Assembly (NCBI GenBank): GCA_036244855.1
Contig: BQKZ01000005.1
Coordinates: 64,303-128,302 of the forward strand
DNA: 64,000 nucleotides
DNA from: Temnopleurus reevesii
Lineage: Eukaryota > Echinodermata > Echinoidea > Temnopleuroida > Temnopleuridae
Reading direction: 5' to 3'
Position 1 is the stretch's first letter. The number at the start of each line of letters is the position of its first letter. Positions 22,913 through 35,106 of the stretch are shown one piece after another. The notes below the pieces were generated by a model, which made no database searches, was not told where the DNA came from, and worked only from the letters and a program-made list of their open reading frames with translations. The translations under genes were made by a program, and so were the position numbers.

Positions 22913-23446
22913 NNNNNNNNNNNNNNNNNNNNNNNNNNNNNNNNNNNNNNNNNNNNNNNNNNNNNNNNNNNNNNNNNNNNNNNNNNNNNNNNNNNNNNNN
23001 NNNNNNNNNNNNNNNNNNNNNNNNNNNNNNNNNNNNNNNNNNNNNNNNNNNNNNNNNNNNNNNNNNNNNNNNNNNNNNNNNNNNNNNNNNNNNNNNNNNN
23101 NNNNNNNNNNNNNNNNNNNNNNNNNNNNNNNNNNNNNNNNNNNNNNNNNNNNNNNNNNNNNNNNNNNNNNNNNNNNNNNNNNNNNNNNNNNNNNNNNNNN
23201 NNNNNNNNNNNNNNNNNNNNNNNNNNNNNNNNNNNNNNNNNNNNNNNNNNNNNNNNNNNNNNNNNNNNNNNNNNNNNNNNNNNNNNNNNNNNNNNNNNNN
23301 NNNNNNNNNNNNNNNNNNNNNNNNNNNNNNNNNNNNNNNNNNNNNNNNNNNNNNNNNNNNNNNNNNNNNNNNNNNNNNNNNNNNNNNNNNNNNNNNNNNN
23401 NNNNNNNNNNNNNNNNNNNNNNNNNNNNNNNNNNNNNNNNNNNNNN
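22913..23446. other. Assembly gap (534 N)
   Basis: Unsequenced. Open frames drawn through the N run are artefacts. Confidence 1.
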
Positions 23447-23519
23447 AAATCTATTTATTTGTTTATTAGTTTTTGTTAATTCAACATATTGTCAGTGGGT
23501 TTTAACTACGATTATACAG

Positions 23520-23667
23520 AGTATCATTTCTTGCATCAAGATCAGGCTGGATATGTATGGCCGCTCAAGAAATTGCTAAAGTTGCAGCCATCTGAAGGAG
23601 AGACTACCGATAGGCCTGAGCCAAGCAAACTCATCACTAAACTGACATTAATAATTTATGCCAAGAG
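23520..23667 (+). CDS. Candidate internal exon, unidentified protein
   Basis: Acceptor GATTATACAG/AGTATC and donor CCAAGAG/GTGAGG bound 148 nt with an open frame (phase 1 in, phase 2 out). The peptide includes EYHFLHQDQAGYVWPLKKLL, KLQPSEGETTDRPEPSK and LITKLTLIIYAKR: amphipathic, with a Pro/Glu linker, and protein-like. No family is recognised. It shares strand with 22608-22842 across the gap, but that exon ends in phase 2 while this one needs phase 1. If they belong together, an exon must lie in the gap. Confidence 0.42.
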
Positions 23668-25746
23668 GTGAGGGAAGATGACTTGGGTATTCTGTCCTCC
23701 GCCATCAGCAAAATTCAACCCGACTCTCGGCTCAGCCGATACATCTTTCTAGATATTTCCTCTTTTTATGCTTTCCTCATAATGAACATGAATGGATGTG
23801 AGAAGCCTTATGTTTATTCAAAGACATTTTGAAACCACAATTCAAGTGCGCATACTGCTAGTTTTCGATTGCAAGAGGGATGCTTTTCCACTTTGTGTGA
23901 TTATCTGTGTAGGTTCCTGTTATATTCCTCACTGGTTTTTCATACTTGACAAAAACAATTTATGACATAGAGACTATACTATGTGAAACATTTTTTCCAT
24001 TGAAAATTATGTTCACATTGTTGTATAGTGAAATGATAGTGCTATTCATTTTTCTTGTCACAAATTTAGCTGACTATTCCAAATGATTTCTGCTATGATC
24101 TGATTGTCTGTATCTGCTTCAGAAGAGGCGACCTGAAACGGTTAGAATGTGAAAATTTCATCTAATAGTGTTCTAATGGTGTGTTCTCATTTGAACACAT
24201 TTCTGTAGAATTCAACAATATTTGGGAGTTACAGGAAAACATCTCTCTGGCAAATGAGATACATTGTCTTGCGAGTACATTGTAAGTGGGACATCCATGT
24301 CTGGTATTTGAGCTTGGATTCATATGAGCACGATATGGATTTGAGCAGTAAAAAATTTAGAACTTGTACATGTGCACTGTGTGATATAATACCATTTTAT
24401 AGGCTATTGAATTAACTTTGAAAGTTTGCCCCACAATAAATGATTTTCCTTTTTGAACTTTTGTTAATTTTCACTCTGCGTACTAAATTCTTCAGAGCAG
24501 GTTCAATATATATGGAGTATATAAATTAATTGGACAATATTTCCTGTTTGAGAATTGTGTAATTGTTTCCCCTTCCTTCAAATTGAGCGGTGCATGGACG
24601 AGGCATGAACCTAGCTGTGTTTTTGAGGCCATTGTGAAACGACTCTCCTCTCTATAGGTCATGTGACCCTTGAGGTTCACTCAGCGAACGTTGGGGCAAA
24701 GGCAGGCCGCTTCCACATTGCAGTTCCTGCGTCACCTCGAACATACCTTTCTGTCAGGAGTAGCTGTAATTCACCACAGAGGTCTCAAGTGTAGACTACT
24801 AATTGGAGCTTCCTCAGGTTGTGTGATGCTTGACACAACTTGCTAGTTTAGTTTTCAGACATGGCTCTGCCAGCTGTTATATACGAAACTGTATCTGAAC
24901 ATTGTAGACTAGAGCTACACAAATTTAGCAGAATTAGAATAAATAATACTAAAATATGGATTATTAAGATAATGTAAATTATGCTATAAAACTGGGCCTT
25001 TATAGGGGAATTATAAAAAGGAATTGTGGCATTACTCAAAAAGGTTTTTGAGAAAATTTAAATGAGATCATAAATAGCTTGATTTTTGTCCATGCTTAAT
25101 GATTTATTTAGGAGTAATTTTCAGTATTCATTCAATCAGCAATAATTGTAGTAACTTTCTATTTTCTTGAAATGTGAATTCTGGCATAAAATATGTAGCC
25201 CATTTCATGAGAAAATATGTTTTAAAATATTCCTGTTTTGATGTAGGCCTACATGTACTTCTATGTAGATATGTGAAACAGAAAGATAATAACTGTTAAT
25301 CGAGAAGAGGAATTATTTTTGCATTATGATCAATATATCTGTTCTAGTTTGAAAGAATAATGAATCGTAACCTGAGGAAGTTTCATTTTCTAAGAATTTT
25401 CAAATATGGAGGTTGTTGTAATGTTAGGTCCATGAGGGAGGAAGCTACAGTGAGAGGGGCGAGCTGCGAGGGGAAAAGTTTGATGAAAGGAGTGAAGTGC
25501 AGAGTGAAAAATGCATTTACAGGCTGCCTTTGATTGTGATCCTATTTCAATCTGTATTTTACTGTGTATTTGTTCTATATTTTATCTTGTATTTGTTAAT
25601 AGTTTTATCTATTTTTAAATTCAGACTGAGTTTAACCTTGAATTTAGAGTCATGAATCTATAGATTTAATTGAAAATAATAAATCAAACATTAAAGGAAA
25701 TAATAAAAAGGTGGGGAGGGGGAGGTGACGGAAAGAGAAGGGAGAA

Positions 25747-25747
<1 letters not shown>

Positions 25748-25781
<34 letters not shown>

Positions 25782-25787
25782 AAAAAA
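25748..25787. repeat. (CA)15 microsatellite with A tail
   Basis: Perfect CA dinucleotide run followed by about 11 A. Confidence 0.97.
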
Positions 25788-27321
25788 GATTTCAATGTTT
25801 GAGAATGTTTTATGAACATTGCTGAAGTCACAAAGAAGGCCCTACATGTAAGTTGAGTCAGAATGCGACCATAATAAATCATAACTATCCCATCCCCTCT
25901 CTGTCACTTCAAAGTGAGATAGCGATTACTCCCACAAAGGAAATGAATGCCTGTTATTGTAGGAAGTAATTGGAATGGGTGTAATTTACAGCCATATCAT
26001 TAACTCTTTTGTCCCACTAACCTTACAGACGAGCAATGATGAGCCATCTGCCTTCCCTTCTACCATTCTCTACAGGTCCTTGCCCAAACACACCAATGAC
26101 ATTTAGAGAATGGCCAAGGATTGCTCCGACAATGTTTATCTCTTGAAACTTCATTCAAAAATACATTTGACAGAAGACATTCACAAGGAATGGAATTTAT
26201 CATTACCATAAGTGCCTGTTTTTTCTTCTTTCAGATTCCTAGTGCTGTTTGATTTTAGGAGACAAGCATTTTTTTCTTTAACACTAAAATATGAAAATGA
26301 AAATGTTTTAAACAGAAATTTTCTCAGTGGTGTACAGTGTAATTTTCTTCTTTTTTGGTACTGTGGTGGCCAAAATTCCAACTCATGAAATATCAGGAAT
26401 ATAATTAAAACATGAAAATGATTACTGGTCACTTGGTACCCAAATGTCAAAATAAAAGTTTGCTGAAACAGGAGCTTGGGATAATGCTATATTGCACTAT
26501 ATTGATTGAAAGTGAACTTTGCCTCAAAATTATCACACATCAAAAAACAGGCTCGACAACTTGACTACATGAAGACTACACATTGGTCAATGTACACCTT
26601 CATGGATTAATGTTAATATTTTCATCACTAGAATTTCATTGAACTGTATAATTGAGGACAACTAATTGCTATCAAACTGTCGAGGCTTTGTGGAAGGAGA
26701 TACTCTTGCAAGTCCACATGATATTGAATGGTTGAATGTAGAAAAACATCCTTCTTCACTCCCAATCATTCATATGTTCATGAATTTTTAAAAATGTATA
26801 TGTATGCAACAAATACTATAAATGTTTCTTTGTTTTGAGTTTCAATTAATTTCAACAAATATTTGTCAAGAGATTTACTGTTTTTTACGTAACAAACGTG
26901 ACACTGTTGTGGAATTACTTAGATACAATTGTTTGACTTTTATCTTTGAAAACCTATGAGTTTTTTATTTTCATTTTTTATATTTTTTTGTAAGCATTAA
27001 ATCTTGTAATGTAGGGCATTACCCTCTCCAGAGAAGCTTACATGCTTTATTAAGTGTAATGAAAAATTGATTTGTTTCTTCATTGTTGAACAATTTTCAT
27101 AGTAAATTATTGAATAGCAATAATTGTTGTTTGCATGCAAATTATCCAAGGGACGAATTTGCTGCAATCAGTGATTTTTAGACATATTGCCGAAATACAT
27201 GAATATGAAGACATTGAAAAATGTTTCTCTCGCGAATTCACATTCTGTGTGCGATGTTTCACATTAATGAAAAGGGATTGCTATAATTGAAATGGAAAGT
27301 TTTCTCTTTTAATCTGATCAG

Positions 27322-27353
27322 TGTTGGGGAAAGGGTCACCACAGCCGCAGTAT
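27322..27353 (+). CDS. Possible 32-nt micro-exon
   Basis: A strong acceptor (TTTTCTCTTTTAATCTGATCAG) and a consensus donor (GTGAGTAG) enclose 32 nt that is open in the phase left by the exon at 23520-23667 (phase 2 in, phase 1 out). Too short for a homology judgement; offered only because both splice signals are good. Confidence 0.2.
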
Positions 27354-29824
27354 GTGAGTAGAATACTTTTAGACCAAAAATCAATGGGAATCAATAGCTG
27401 ATTGTTCAATGGGATTTTACAGTTCAGTGACATCTCACTTTTTGTATAGCTTTAGGAGGATGTGGATGATTATATTTGGTGTTAGCTTTTCATTCCTTTT
27501 CTCCTTTTCTCCTTTTCTCTTTCTCTTTCATGAAACTTTGTACTGTTGTTGAAAAGTCATGGCTGGTGATGTCACAAAGCAATTTCTTGACCTTTATTTC
27601 TATAAAAACTATTGTATAATTCCATATCACTGATTATAATTCCTGTTTATTTCCACAACTGTATTTATCAATATCAGGTAGGCTGCAGTAAATTTAGCAT
27701 CATATGCACATATACAGAGAGAGAGTGCTTGGCTTTGTACATGTACATTGCCAAATGTGGTTACAAAAAGCTCCACAGCCCTTCCATTCTTTAGCGCATT
27801 CTTTATCATTTAATAACGAGAATATGAGGGAGATACATGGAGGAATTTCATGAATATTTCAGAGAACATTCGCCATCAGGGCCAGCTATCATGACAGAAT
27901 TGTGGAAAATGTGGAATATATGTGCATGCTTGAGAGCACTGTTAAGTTGCATAGCCATGCAGCATGCATTATGCATGTCCAACTTTGATGTCAAGATTAT
28001 CGTTGAGCTGGCTGCAAAATTTATAGTCTTCGGGCTGTCCGCATTTTAATGTGCAGGGTCGCATTCAGATCGGGTTGAATTTTTTCAGATCTTTCTCCAA
28101 CGTGTGTTAAAGGCAATGTGATGAGAGTTTATGTAGATTCAAAATCATAACCAAAAATTACATGTATGTCCGGAAACAATTCACTTCATCCCTTATTTTT
28201 GAGGTTCAATATACACATTCTTTTTTTAACATAAAGATGGTACATGTAAATGGCAAGATTTTAGTGTGCATTTGTACAGCTAATTTCTGTGATATATAGT
28301 TGAATTGAACATTTTTATGAGGAACTTCACACATTTTTGCTGCAGCATAGCCTATTGACAGGAGGATACTACGATAAGACATGTTTTTACATCATCACTT
28401 CACTTTAAAAAAGTATCATTCATGTTCTCATCCAGAATATTTTCTTTCAAAATGTTTTTTGTTTTATCTAATCAACATTTGATTCTCACTTCAAGGGTCT
28501 GAAAAGGGGTCTACTGGAATCAAAATGGAAATTTCTCTGATGAGATATTCTGAACACCGATTGGTGCTGGACATGACAAGTTACTGTACAGGGCCTGTAC
28601 TGTACTTGTATACAGGTTGGATCTGTAGGTTATGTTCAGACACAAAATTAAACAAAAGATATGTGAGACTTAAACCACAAGGTACCAGTCTAGTACTAGA
28701 TATTGATCCAACAAGACCCAGCAATTTAGATTACTTTGGTCTTGCCCCCTCTCCACCAATCAATTGTAGCTGTAAATCTCACTCATTGGGCTGGACTGGA
28801 CCGGTTGTTGCCCCAGCTAATTTAGTATTCAGGTTCAAGTCGGGGTCATGTTTGTGTGGTGTGAATGCATCTAACATGTATAATGGAAAGCAAGTACGTG
28901 TCTGTACTGCACTTTAACCTGGCTGGTAATTAGAGTGGGAGAGCATGCTGCGCAGGGTGCAGGAGAGCCCACGGCACTGGCCCGCTTTTTAGTCTCTCTC
29001 CTCAGCTCTCTTCTATTCCGCTCACTCAAGTGCTGCTTAGTATGCATGCCTAACGGAGAATTAACCAGGGACTGCCGAAGACGCTGGAGAAAAGAGGTCA
29101 GGAATATGGAAGTGTTTTCCTTCAATATCTGAAATTCTTTTTTGTTTGAATATTTACTGCTGTACCTCATGCATTATAGTTTTTCTCTGATGGATACAGA
29201 ATACTGTTCCAGATTGCTTTTGATAGAGAATCAATAGACCCACACCTCCATTTTTTATCCTATCTGTAGGCTTATAATACAAATTAGATCATCAATTTCT
29301 TTTGGCGTGGTGGTAATCCATGTGGGTGTATTATGCAAAGATCATCTTCACAACATATTAAATGATTGTTGATTTTAAAAGTCATTTTCTTAATGATCAT
29401 TTTAGAATATTCTGGTTCAAATCCCCCCAAATATCTCTTACACAAATAACAAAAACCAAGATGTGGTCGCGACTGAGCAACAAAATTATAAAAAAATAAT
29501 GAACATTGCAATTGTTAACAAAAAATAATAGGCCTATATTTTCTTTGGTAGGGTACAAGAATGATCTCTTAATGGTGTACTAGACCTACCATCGTTAAAT
29601 TTATAGTATCTTTTAGTTGAATTTATCTGTAGGCTTATAGTGTACAGTAACAAAATACAATTAAGAAAGGAACATTTATTTCCTGGTTACTATATTGCAC
29701 AATTTTGGTAACTGGAAAGTAACAAATGAACATCATAAATGAGAGAAATGTTTCAATTGTGTCATGGACATGTTCCATTACTGTTCAGAGTCTGAAAAAG
29801 AAGGCTGTGCTGCCTTATTTTCAG

Positions 29825-29949
29825 TTTGAAAAATGTATCATTGAAGTCTGCAAGAAAAGACTTGTTGCCTGGAGTGAGCGGTGGTATACAGCAACCAGGC
29901 AGTCAAACCCGATGACCTCCTTTGATGAGGTCACTGCAATATCACTAAG
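29825..29949 (+). CDS. Candidate exon, unidentified protein
   Basis: The acceptor TGCCTTATTTTCAG has a good pyrimidine tract and the donor is CTAAG/GTGACA. The 125-nt frame (phase 0 in, phase 2 out) reads FEKCIIEVCKKRLVAWSERW, then YTATRQSNPMTSFDEVTAIS. The composition is protein-like and G+C rises locally. Its phase 2 end is compatible with the exon at 45281, though 15 kb of intron would separate them. No family recognised. Confidence 0.42.
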
Positions 29950-30743
29950 GTGACAGGATACTGACCCCACGACCCCGCTGAACTCAACTCTCACTCCATC
30001 TCCTAAAGCAAGACTAGCCTGAATGCACAGACCCGATCTATATTCGCTGTAAACATGAAACAACCGACTAAATCGAACGTACCTCAAACATACCCAGGAT
30101 CAATGCTTAACAAAACTTACCCGAGACCAGTGGCAGGTTTGAGGTAGGCTTCGAGTAGGAAAAATTGTAGTGTAAACTGAAACCGACTTCCAACCTTCTC
30201 TGAATTTGTTCTGGCACAAATTACGCCAAAGTTCATCTTTTTACTCATTTTGTACGCTATGCGATAGAAGTCAATATTTTCTTAGGCATCAGGAATAGTT
30301 TTTATTTGTTTTCTTATATCTGAACACTGGATTCTTTTAAAAGTTATAGATCTAAACGTTTCAGAGTCTCTCTAGTATAAACCGAGAGACAAAATTTACG
30401 GTAATCTTATATCCCCCGGGTGCATCTCCCGGTGGCCAGGACATAGATAAGAGATTCATACATGTACATGTACATGTATCGCTCTATTGGGCGACCGTTC
30501 ACGTGAGGGTACTTTTCCCTGAGTTTTGGACATGTAGGCCTATTGGGTAAAAAATAGCTGTAATTATAGGGATGAATGATGAATGGCCACTTTCCATCAA
30601 AACACCTGATAGGGGAGATTGGTGTCTCAAGATGAGAACATTTTATGAGTGTTCACACACAAACTAAGCCAGGAGATCCCCCCATTGGAGGGGATTCCCC
30701 TGGTCACTGGGGGGATGTCTGAACAGGGTGACAGAAATCAGAA
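29950..30743. other. No gene seen
   Basis: Contains ATCCCCCGGGTGCATCTCCC (30412-30431) and a TACATGTACATG array at about 30460-30478. No exon support. Confidence 0.4.
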
Positions 30744-30963
30744 TTAAAACCTTTCTGGTTGGGGATGGAGGAGGCTCTTTCTTGGCCATGTTAGGATGGT
30801 GCCACATGCAATCCCTCCAAGGGCACATAATGCCAGGTCCTGGACTGTGTAGCCAATTCTTTGTGTATACAGGGCCTGTGTCTCCGTAAGTCCAACATTT
30901 TCAGCAGTTCCTTGTTTATATAAGAGGTATCGAACCTCAGTAATATTGATCAAACTTGTAATC
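30744..30963 (-). CDS. Candidate terminal exon with a hydrophobic segment
   Basis: On the minus strand a strong acceptor (CTTTTTCTCCCTGATTTTTAG) opens a 72-codon frame ending in TAA at 30744. It reads ITSLINITEVRYLLYKQGTA, ENVGLTETQALYTQRIGY, TVQDLALCALGGIACGTILT and WPRKSLLHPQPERF. DLALCALGGIACGTILTW could be a short membrane segment. Codon choice looks coding. I cannot name the family and see no close poly(A) signal. An internal exon ending at a weak donor (GAAAG/GTTTTA) is an alternative. Confidence 0.38.
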
Positions 30964-31439
30964 ACTAAAAATCAGGGAGAAAAAGTGTGAATTTACACTA
31001 CAAGTAATTTTAGAGGTACAATCTAGGACACTAAGGAATTATCATACCTTGAGGACACCAAATTAAATGGTTCAGTATGTTCTCAAAAAAGGCAGTCAAG
31101 ATAGAGAATCTGTTGCACTTCATTTGCATTGTGCAGTTTATTCATTTATAAACAAAAGGAACCAAATTTCAAGGTGTTTGATTTTTTTATTAGAGTATTA
31201 ATACATTTTCCAAAAAAGTATATGCTTTGAAAGCGTGAGCCGTACGGAAAGGTCTGAGTCTGTGAGACTAGTGCCCTTTGGAGACACAAAACTAAGGCTG
31301 ATACACACACGATTTCGTACACACGTACGCACTCTACACACTTCGCAGATTCCCACCAGTCTTTTGGCCGACCTGCTCACTTGATACATCAGCTCCCAAC
31401 AGTCCTCAATTCAACTTTTTACCTCAATTTTTTTTCTTT

Positions 31440-32066
31440 TATGACTGCCTCGCTACTTACTGCATGGCAGAAGCTGTATCCAGCGCGATCCGATCACGAA
31501 AGAGAGAGAAAGAGAGCAGGAGAGAAGGGAGAGATATAGAGAGGGGGAGAGGAAAAAGGGTAAAGAGAAGTTCTATGCAAAGTATCAACGGAGTGAATTT
31601 CACACCAGACTCTTGGTATCATCTTTTTGAATGCTCGAATTCGTCCATCCATCTGTCTGTCTGTTGCCTTAATCTGTGAGCATTGATTGATAGTTTATTT
31701 CTGTGTTGATGACGAGGAGTCGCATGTAAACATTGGAGAGAGATCAGGAGGAAGAGAGGGGTTCACTGTGCCACTGGGACATGAGGTGAGTAGAAGAGAT
31801 TTTCTTTTCGCTCTTTTGGTCACTCGCTCTTCTCAAGCTCCTGTTGATTCCTGCTGTCCGACTCTTAGGCCAGGCTAATGAGCCCCCATCTTGAGTGTTG
31901 CGCTCGTAATCCATGCTATTACTCGCTGAGCACTTACTTCCAGATTTTGTTGTTGATGTCGGGGCTAGCAGAGACCTCCAGTATACAGCCCGCTGCATGT
32001 TGTTGAATGGGGCTGCTTCAGTGACTGAGCAAAGCTGTGTCATGGGTCTAGACGGATTAAGTGCCT
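31440..32066 (+). other. GC-elevated patch with two strong donors: possible 5' exons
   Basis: This patch is clearly richer in G+C and CpG than its flanks. It holds two consensus donors on the plus strand, CATGAG/GTGAGT at 31785/31786 and GTGCCT/GTGAGT at 32066/32067. The second could close an exon with a 3' boundary CACTTACTTCCAG at about 31951, with an open phase-1 frame (FVVDVGASRDLQYTARCM...). The first looks like untranslated sequence with GA repeats. A 181-codon minus frame (31744-32289) overlaps, so strand is not settled. Confidence 0.28.
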
Positions 32067-34956
32067 GTGAGTACACAAACTTTGGCTTGCGTTTCCATTT
32101 TTTTGCCCAGTTAATTCTGTGTGGGTTCATGTCTGCCAAACTTTTCTTTATCAAAACAACATTTGATCGCTCATGTTGGAAAATAACTATTTCCAATGTT
32201 TTGTTCTTTCCTTTTATGTGGATGATTGATTTAATAGAGATTTTTAACATGTTCCATATCATTATGTTCTTTGCTGATTCAAGTAACACTTGTATGCTGA
32301 TTTTTGTTAGTGTTCAGACTCTTTTCAAAAAGCATTTGCTACGTATTTGTGTCAATCATATCTGCTGGCTGTTTTGGTGATTTGAATCATTAAAAAAAAT
32401 GATGTACTTCTTGTCTTGCTCCTTTTTGGAATGAACCAACAGAGTGTGTGATTTTTAAAAATCATGTTTGGTTTTAAAACAGATTTTCAGACATTTTTGA
32501 AAATCTACTCTATGCCTGTCATTGAAACAATATTTTCTAGCACTGACCCTATTCTTGTTTTATGTTTAAAAGAAAGTGAAAAGAAAAGAAAAAAAAGAAA
32601 GAAAAGAAATTACCATTCATTGGTATAATTTGCCATTATCCCACAGTACTGGAGAATACGATTTGCCCTATATTTGGCCTGGCCTATCAATAATGATTAT
32701 TCAATGAATAGAGGTTTTGAGTTCTTAGTCTGGACTTATCAAGATTCATAGAAATATCCACCATTGTGGTTGCAAAAGTGTCAGTTCATTTACCCACAGA
32801 AGCATTTCTTTGTAGCAGCTCATGCCACTCTGTGTGTATCCATCCATTTGACCTGCAATTTGGGTCTTCATTTCATTCTGAAGTAGGTCCTACATGTAAA
32901 TCAATTGTCAAGATTCATTAATAAGAATCATTCACATTCTATTTCTATATTTAGAATATCTGTAAATAGTTGGTGTTTGTTCAATATTGATGATTAATAG
33001 TTCCTAGTGTTGTTTATAACATTTTTTTAAGAAGGATGTTTTTACATATTTTTAGGAAATGCATAGCTTTATGTGTTGCGATACATACGCCATAGGCTGG
33101 GTATGTTTCAATTGGGTGATGATAATTATGTTTATAATTTTTGCCATATTAATCAAGTGTAGCTGCTTCAGTTCCTACCATTATCAGTGGGCCAGAGACA
33201 GTAGCTTTAAGTTTAATTCCTGATGTGTATACTTCATTTAAAAATAAAGAACCTTATAGAAAAAGCAAGTCCAAACGACTAGCTCCGAGTGATTTGTTAA
33301 GTTGTAGGTTGGGCTATTCACATACATTTGATAAGTGGCCCCGATCAATGGATAACAATATTGTATGCCTCTTTCATCTCTTGTGGTTCTTTACAGCTGT
33401 TTCTTTTAATAATTTGATTGAAATAGTTCATATCTTTATTTGGAGCAAGATTTTACATCGTGAGCCTATCTGTAGGGCTTTGATAAGCTACGTAGATTAG
33501 CGTGAAAAGAAAATCCACCTGGTTGGATTTATATGACATCAGAAATAGAATGATGATTTTTCTCTGGGCATAACCTCTATAATATAGATATCTTTGCAGT
33601 GGTGCAAGACAGGTGAATCAGGCTGAATATATCCATTGAGGGGCAAAGGGGTTGGGGATGGGGGACGTCATGTAAGTAATGTGCAAAAAAAAACCTCATC
33701 AGAACTTGAAAAAGATTTCATCAAGGCATCTTACAAGGCAATTTTGACAGATAAGAGGGCACTCTTCTACTCTTGCCTTCTTGCATTATACCAATTGAAG
33801 CACTGTTAATTGCTTTTTTCCTAAAAAGTTTAATAATATTAATTGTTCCATTTTTCATAACGAGACAGAATTTTAAGATTTGCCTTCTTCAAAATTTTTA
33901 GTCATTAGAATAGAAAGATAAAGGAGATATGATGAAGGTTAAAATGTAAATAGGCGAATATGGATGTGCTGAACGGAGAGATATTCCAGAATCTGAGAGG
34001 AGGGTTAAAAGTGGAAAGTGAAGCAAATGCACAAAGATGTTTACGAAATAAAAATGTTTGCTTGCCTCTGCGTTTCATGTATCTATCACTCTTCGCAGGA
34101 AACAATAACCCAGCATCGATAGTATGCTCCGAAGCTTACAACATGTGTTTGTGGCTCATTCCTAATCCATGATCTATTGATACGAAGGCTATCGTGACAT
34201 GATGAGTATAGCAAACCAGCCAGCCCAGTTCATTTACCTCATGAAGTTGTAGCTCACCGAAAGAACATTGCCTCCTGCAAATCATTTTTCAATCCTACAC
34301 ACATAGCGTGCAATCCCTGGTTCTTTACTTCTATTTCTCTAAATTATGAAATGGTGAGGACTGTCAGCTACAGTGTATGCAGAAATATGTAAGCTCTTCA
34401 TGTTCAGTAATGGTATAACCTGGAGGTAATTAATGCCTAAGTTTTTAAAATGTTTAAATATAATTATAAGATTTATGACACAGTGAATCTCTGGATAAAA
34501 GGAGTTACATGTATATTCAATTGTGAAATTCTGGAATGATGGCGGAAATAATAGAATATGAGCATATGAATTGTTAATTTGGAGTGATTTTCTACTATTT
34601 GTCTCGCTCATGAAGCATTCACATGTATGTTGGGAGTGAATCAGCTGGTTCTGATAGGGAGTGTAAGAATGAGCTTTTTATGTCTTTGAAATTACGGTTA
34701 GGCCTACATGTAGGCCTTTACACTTTTTGCCTGACAAAACAATGTTTTTTAAAGTCTCTAATAACCATCCTTCCCCAAGAAAATTTTTGTTTGTTGATAA
34801 ATACATGGGAATAGATCAACCTTATGAATATTTTCAAAAAATCTACATGAATTTATGGGTTGAAACAGATTCTTAAAATATTCAGAAATAACAAAATTAA
34901 CAGTCCTGCCAATAAATGTTCATGAACAATCACTGACATTTAGTTATATTATGCTC

Positions 34957-35065
34957 CCTTATTTATTGTTCAATTTGCCTCAAACATTGATTATTTTGTT
35001 CATGTGACTTTTTTACTCTCATTCAAAACAAGATTTTTCCGACCCAGACCCCATCTCTATTACAG
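34957..35065. mobile_element. Degenerate end of a TTAA-family element
   Basis: CCTTATTTATTGTTCAATTT, GCCTCAAACATTGATTATTT and GTTCATGTGACTTTTTTACT parallel the right arm of the element at 20290-21444 in order and spacing, ending near TTTTTCCGACCCAGACCCC. Too decayed for exact ends. Confidence 0.45.
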
Positions 35066-35091
35066 GAGGAACAAATTTGGATATGAGAGCA

Positions 35092-35106
35092 CCCCCCCCC
35101 CCCCCC
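35092..35106. repeat. C15 homopolymer
   Basis: Uninterrupted C run directly after the degenerate TTAA-family end. Confidence 0.95.

Larger units (their letters stand above)
23668..29824. other. Probable intron; microsatellites only
   Basis: Contents: (CA)15 plus A11 at 25748-25787, CTTTT repeats at about 27495-27525, a possible micro-exon at 27322-27353, and a GC-richer patch at 28930-29100. A 130-codon frame at 28525-28917 is not accepted as a gene. TAGGCCTA palindromes occur at about 25243 and 29530. Confidence 0.45.

Noticed and set aside
22771..23479. Long open frames of 191-232 codons
   Set aside because: They run through the N gap and are artefacts of unknown bases.
28525..28917. 130-codon plus frame
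   Set aside because: Length is near chance expectation for this window, no good acceptor or donor at its ends, and no recognisable motif.
29412..29422. B-box-like GGTTCAAATCC suggesting another tRNA or SINE
   Set aside because: No A box at the right distance and no acceptor stem or SINE body.
31744..32289. 181-codon minus frame
   Set aside because: Overlaps a 155-codon plus frame and lacks splice or domain evidence; kept only as a reason for uncertainty over strand.
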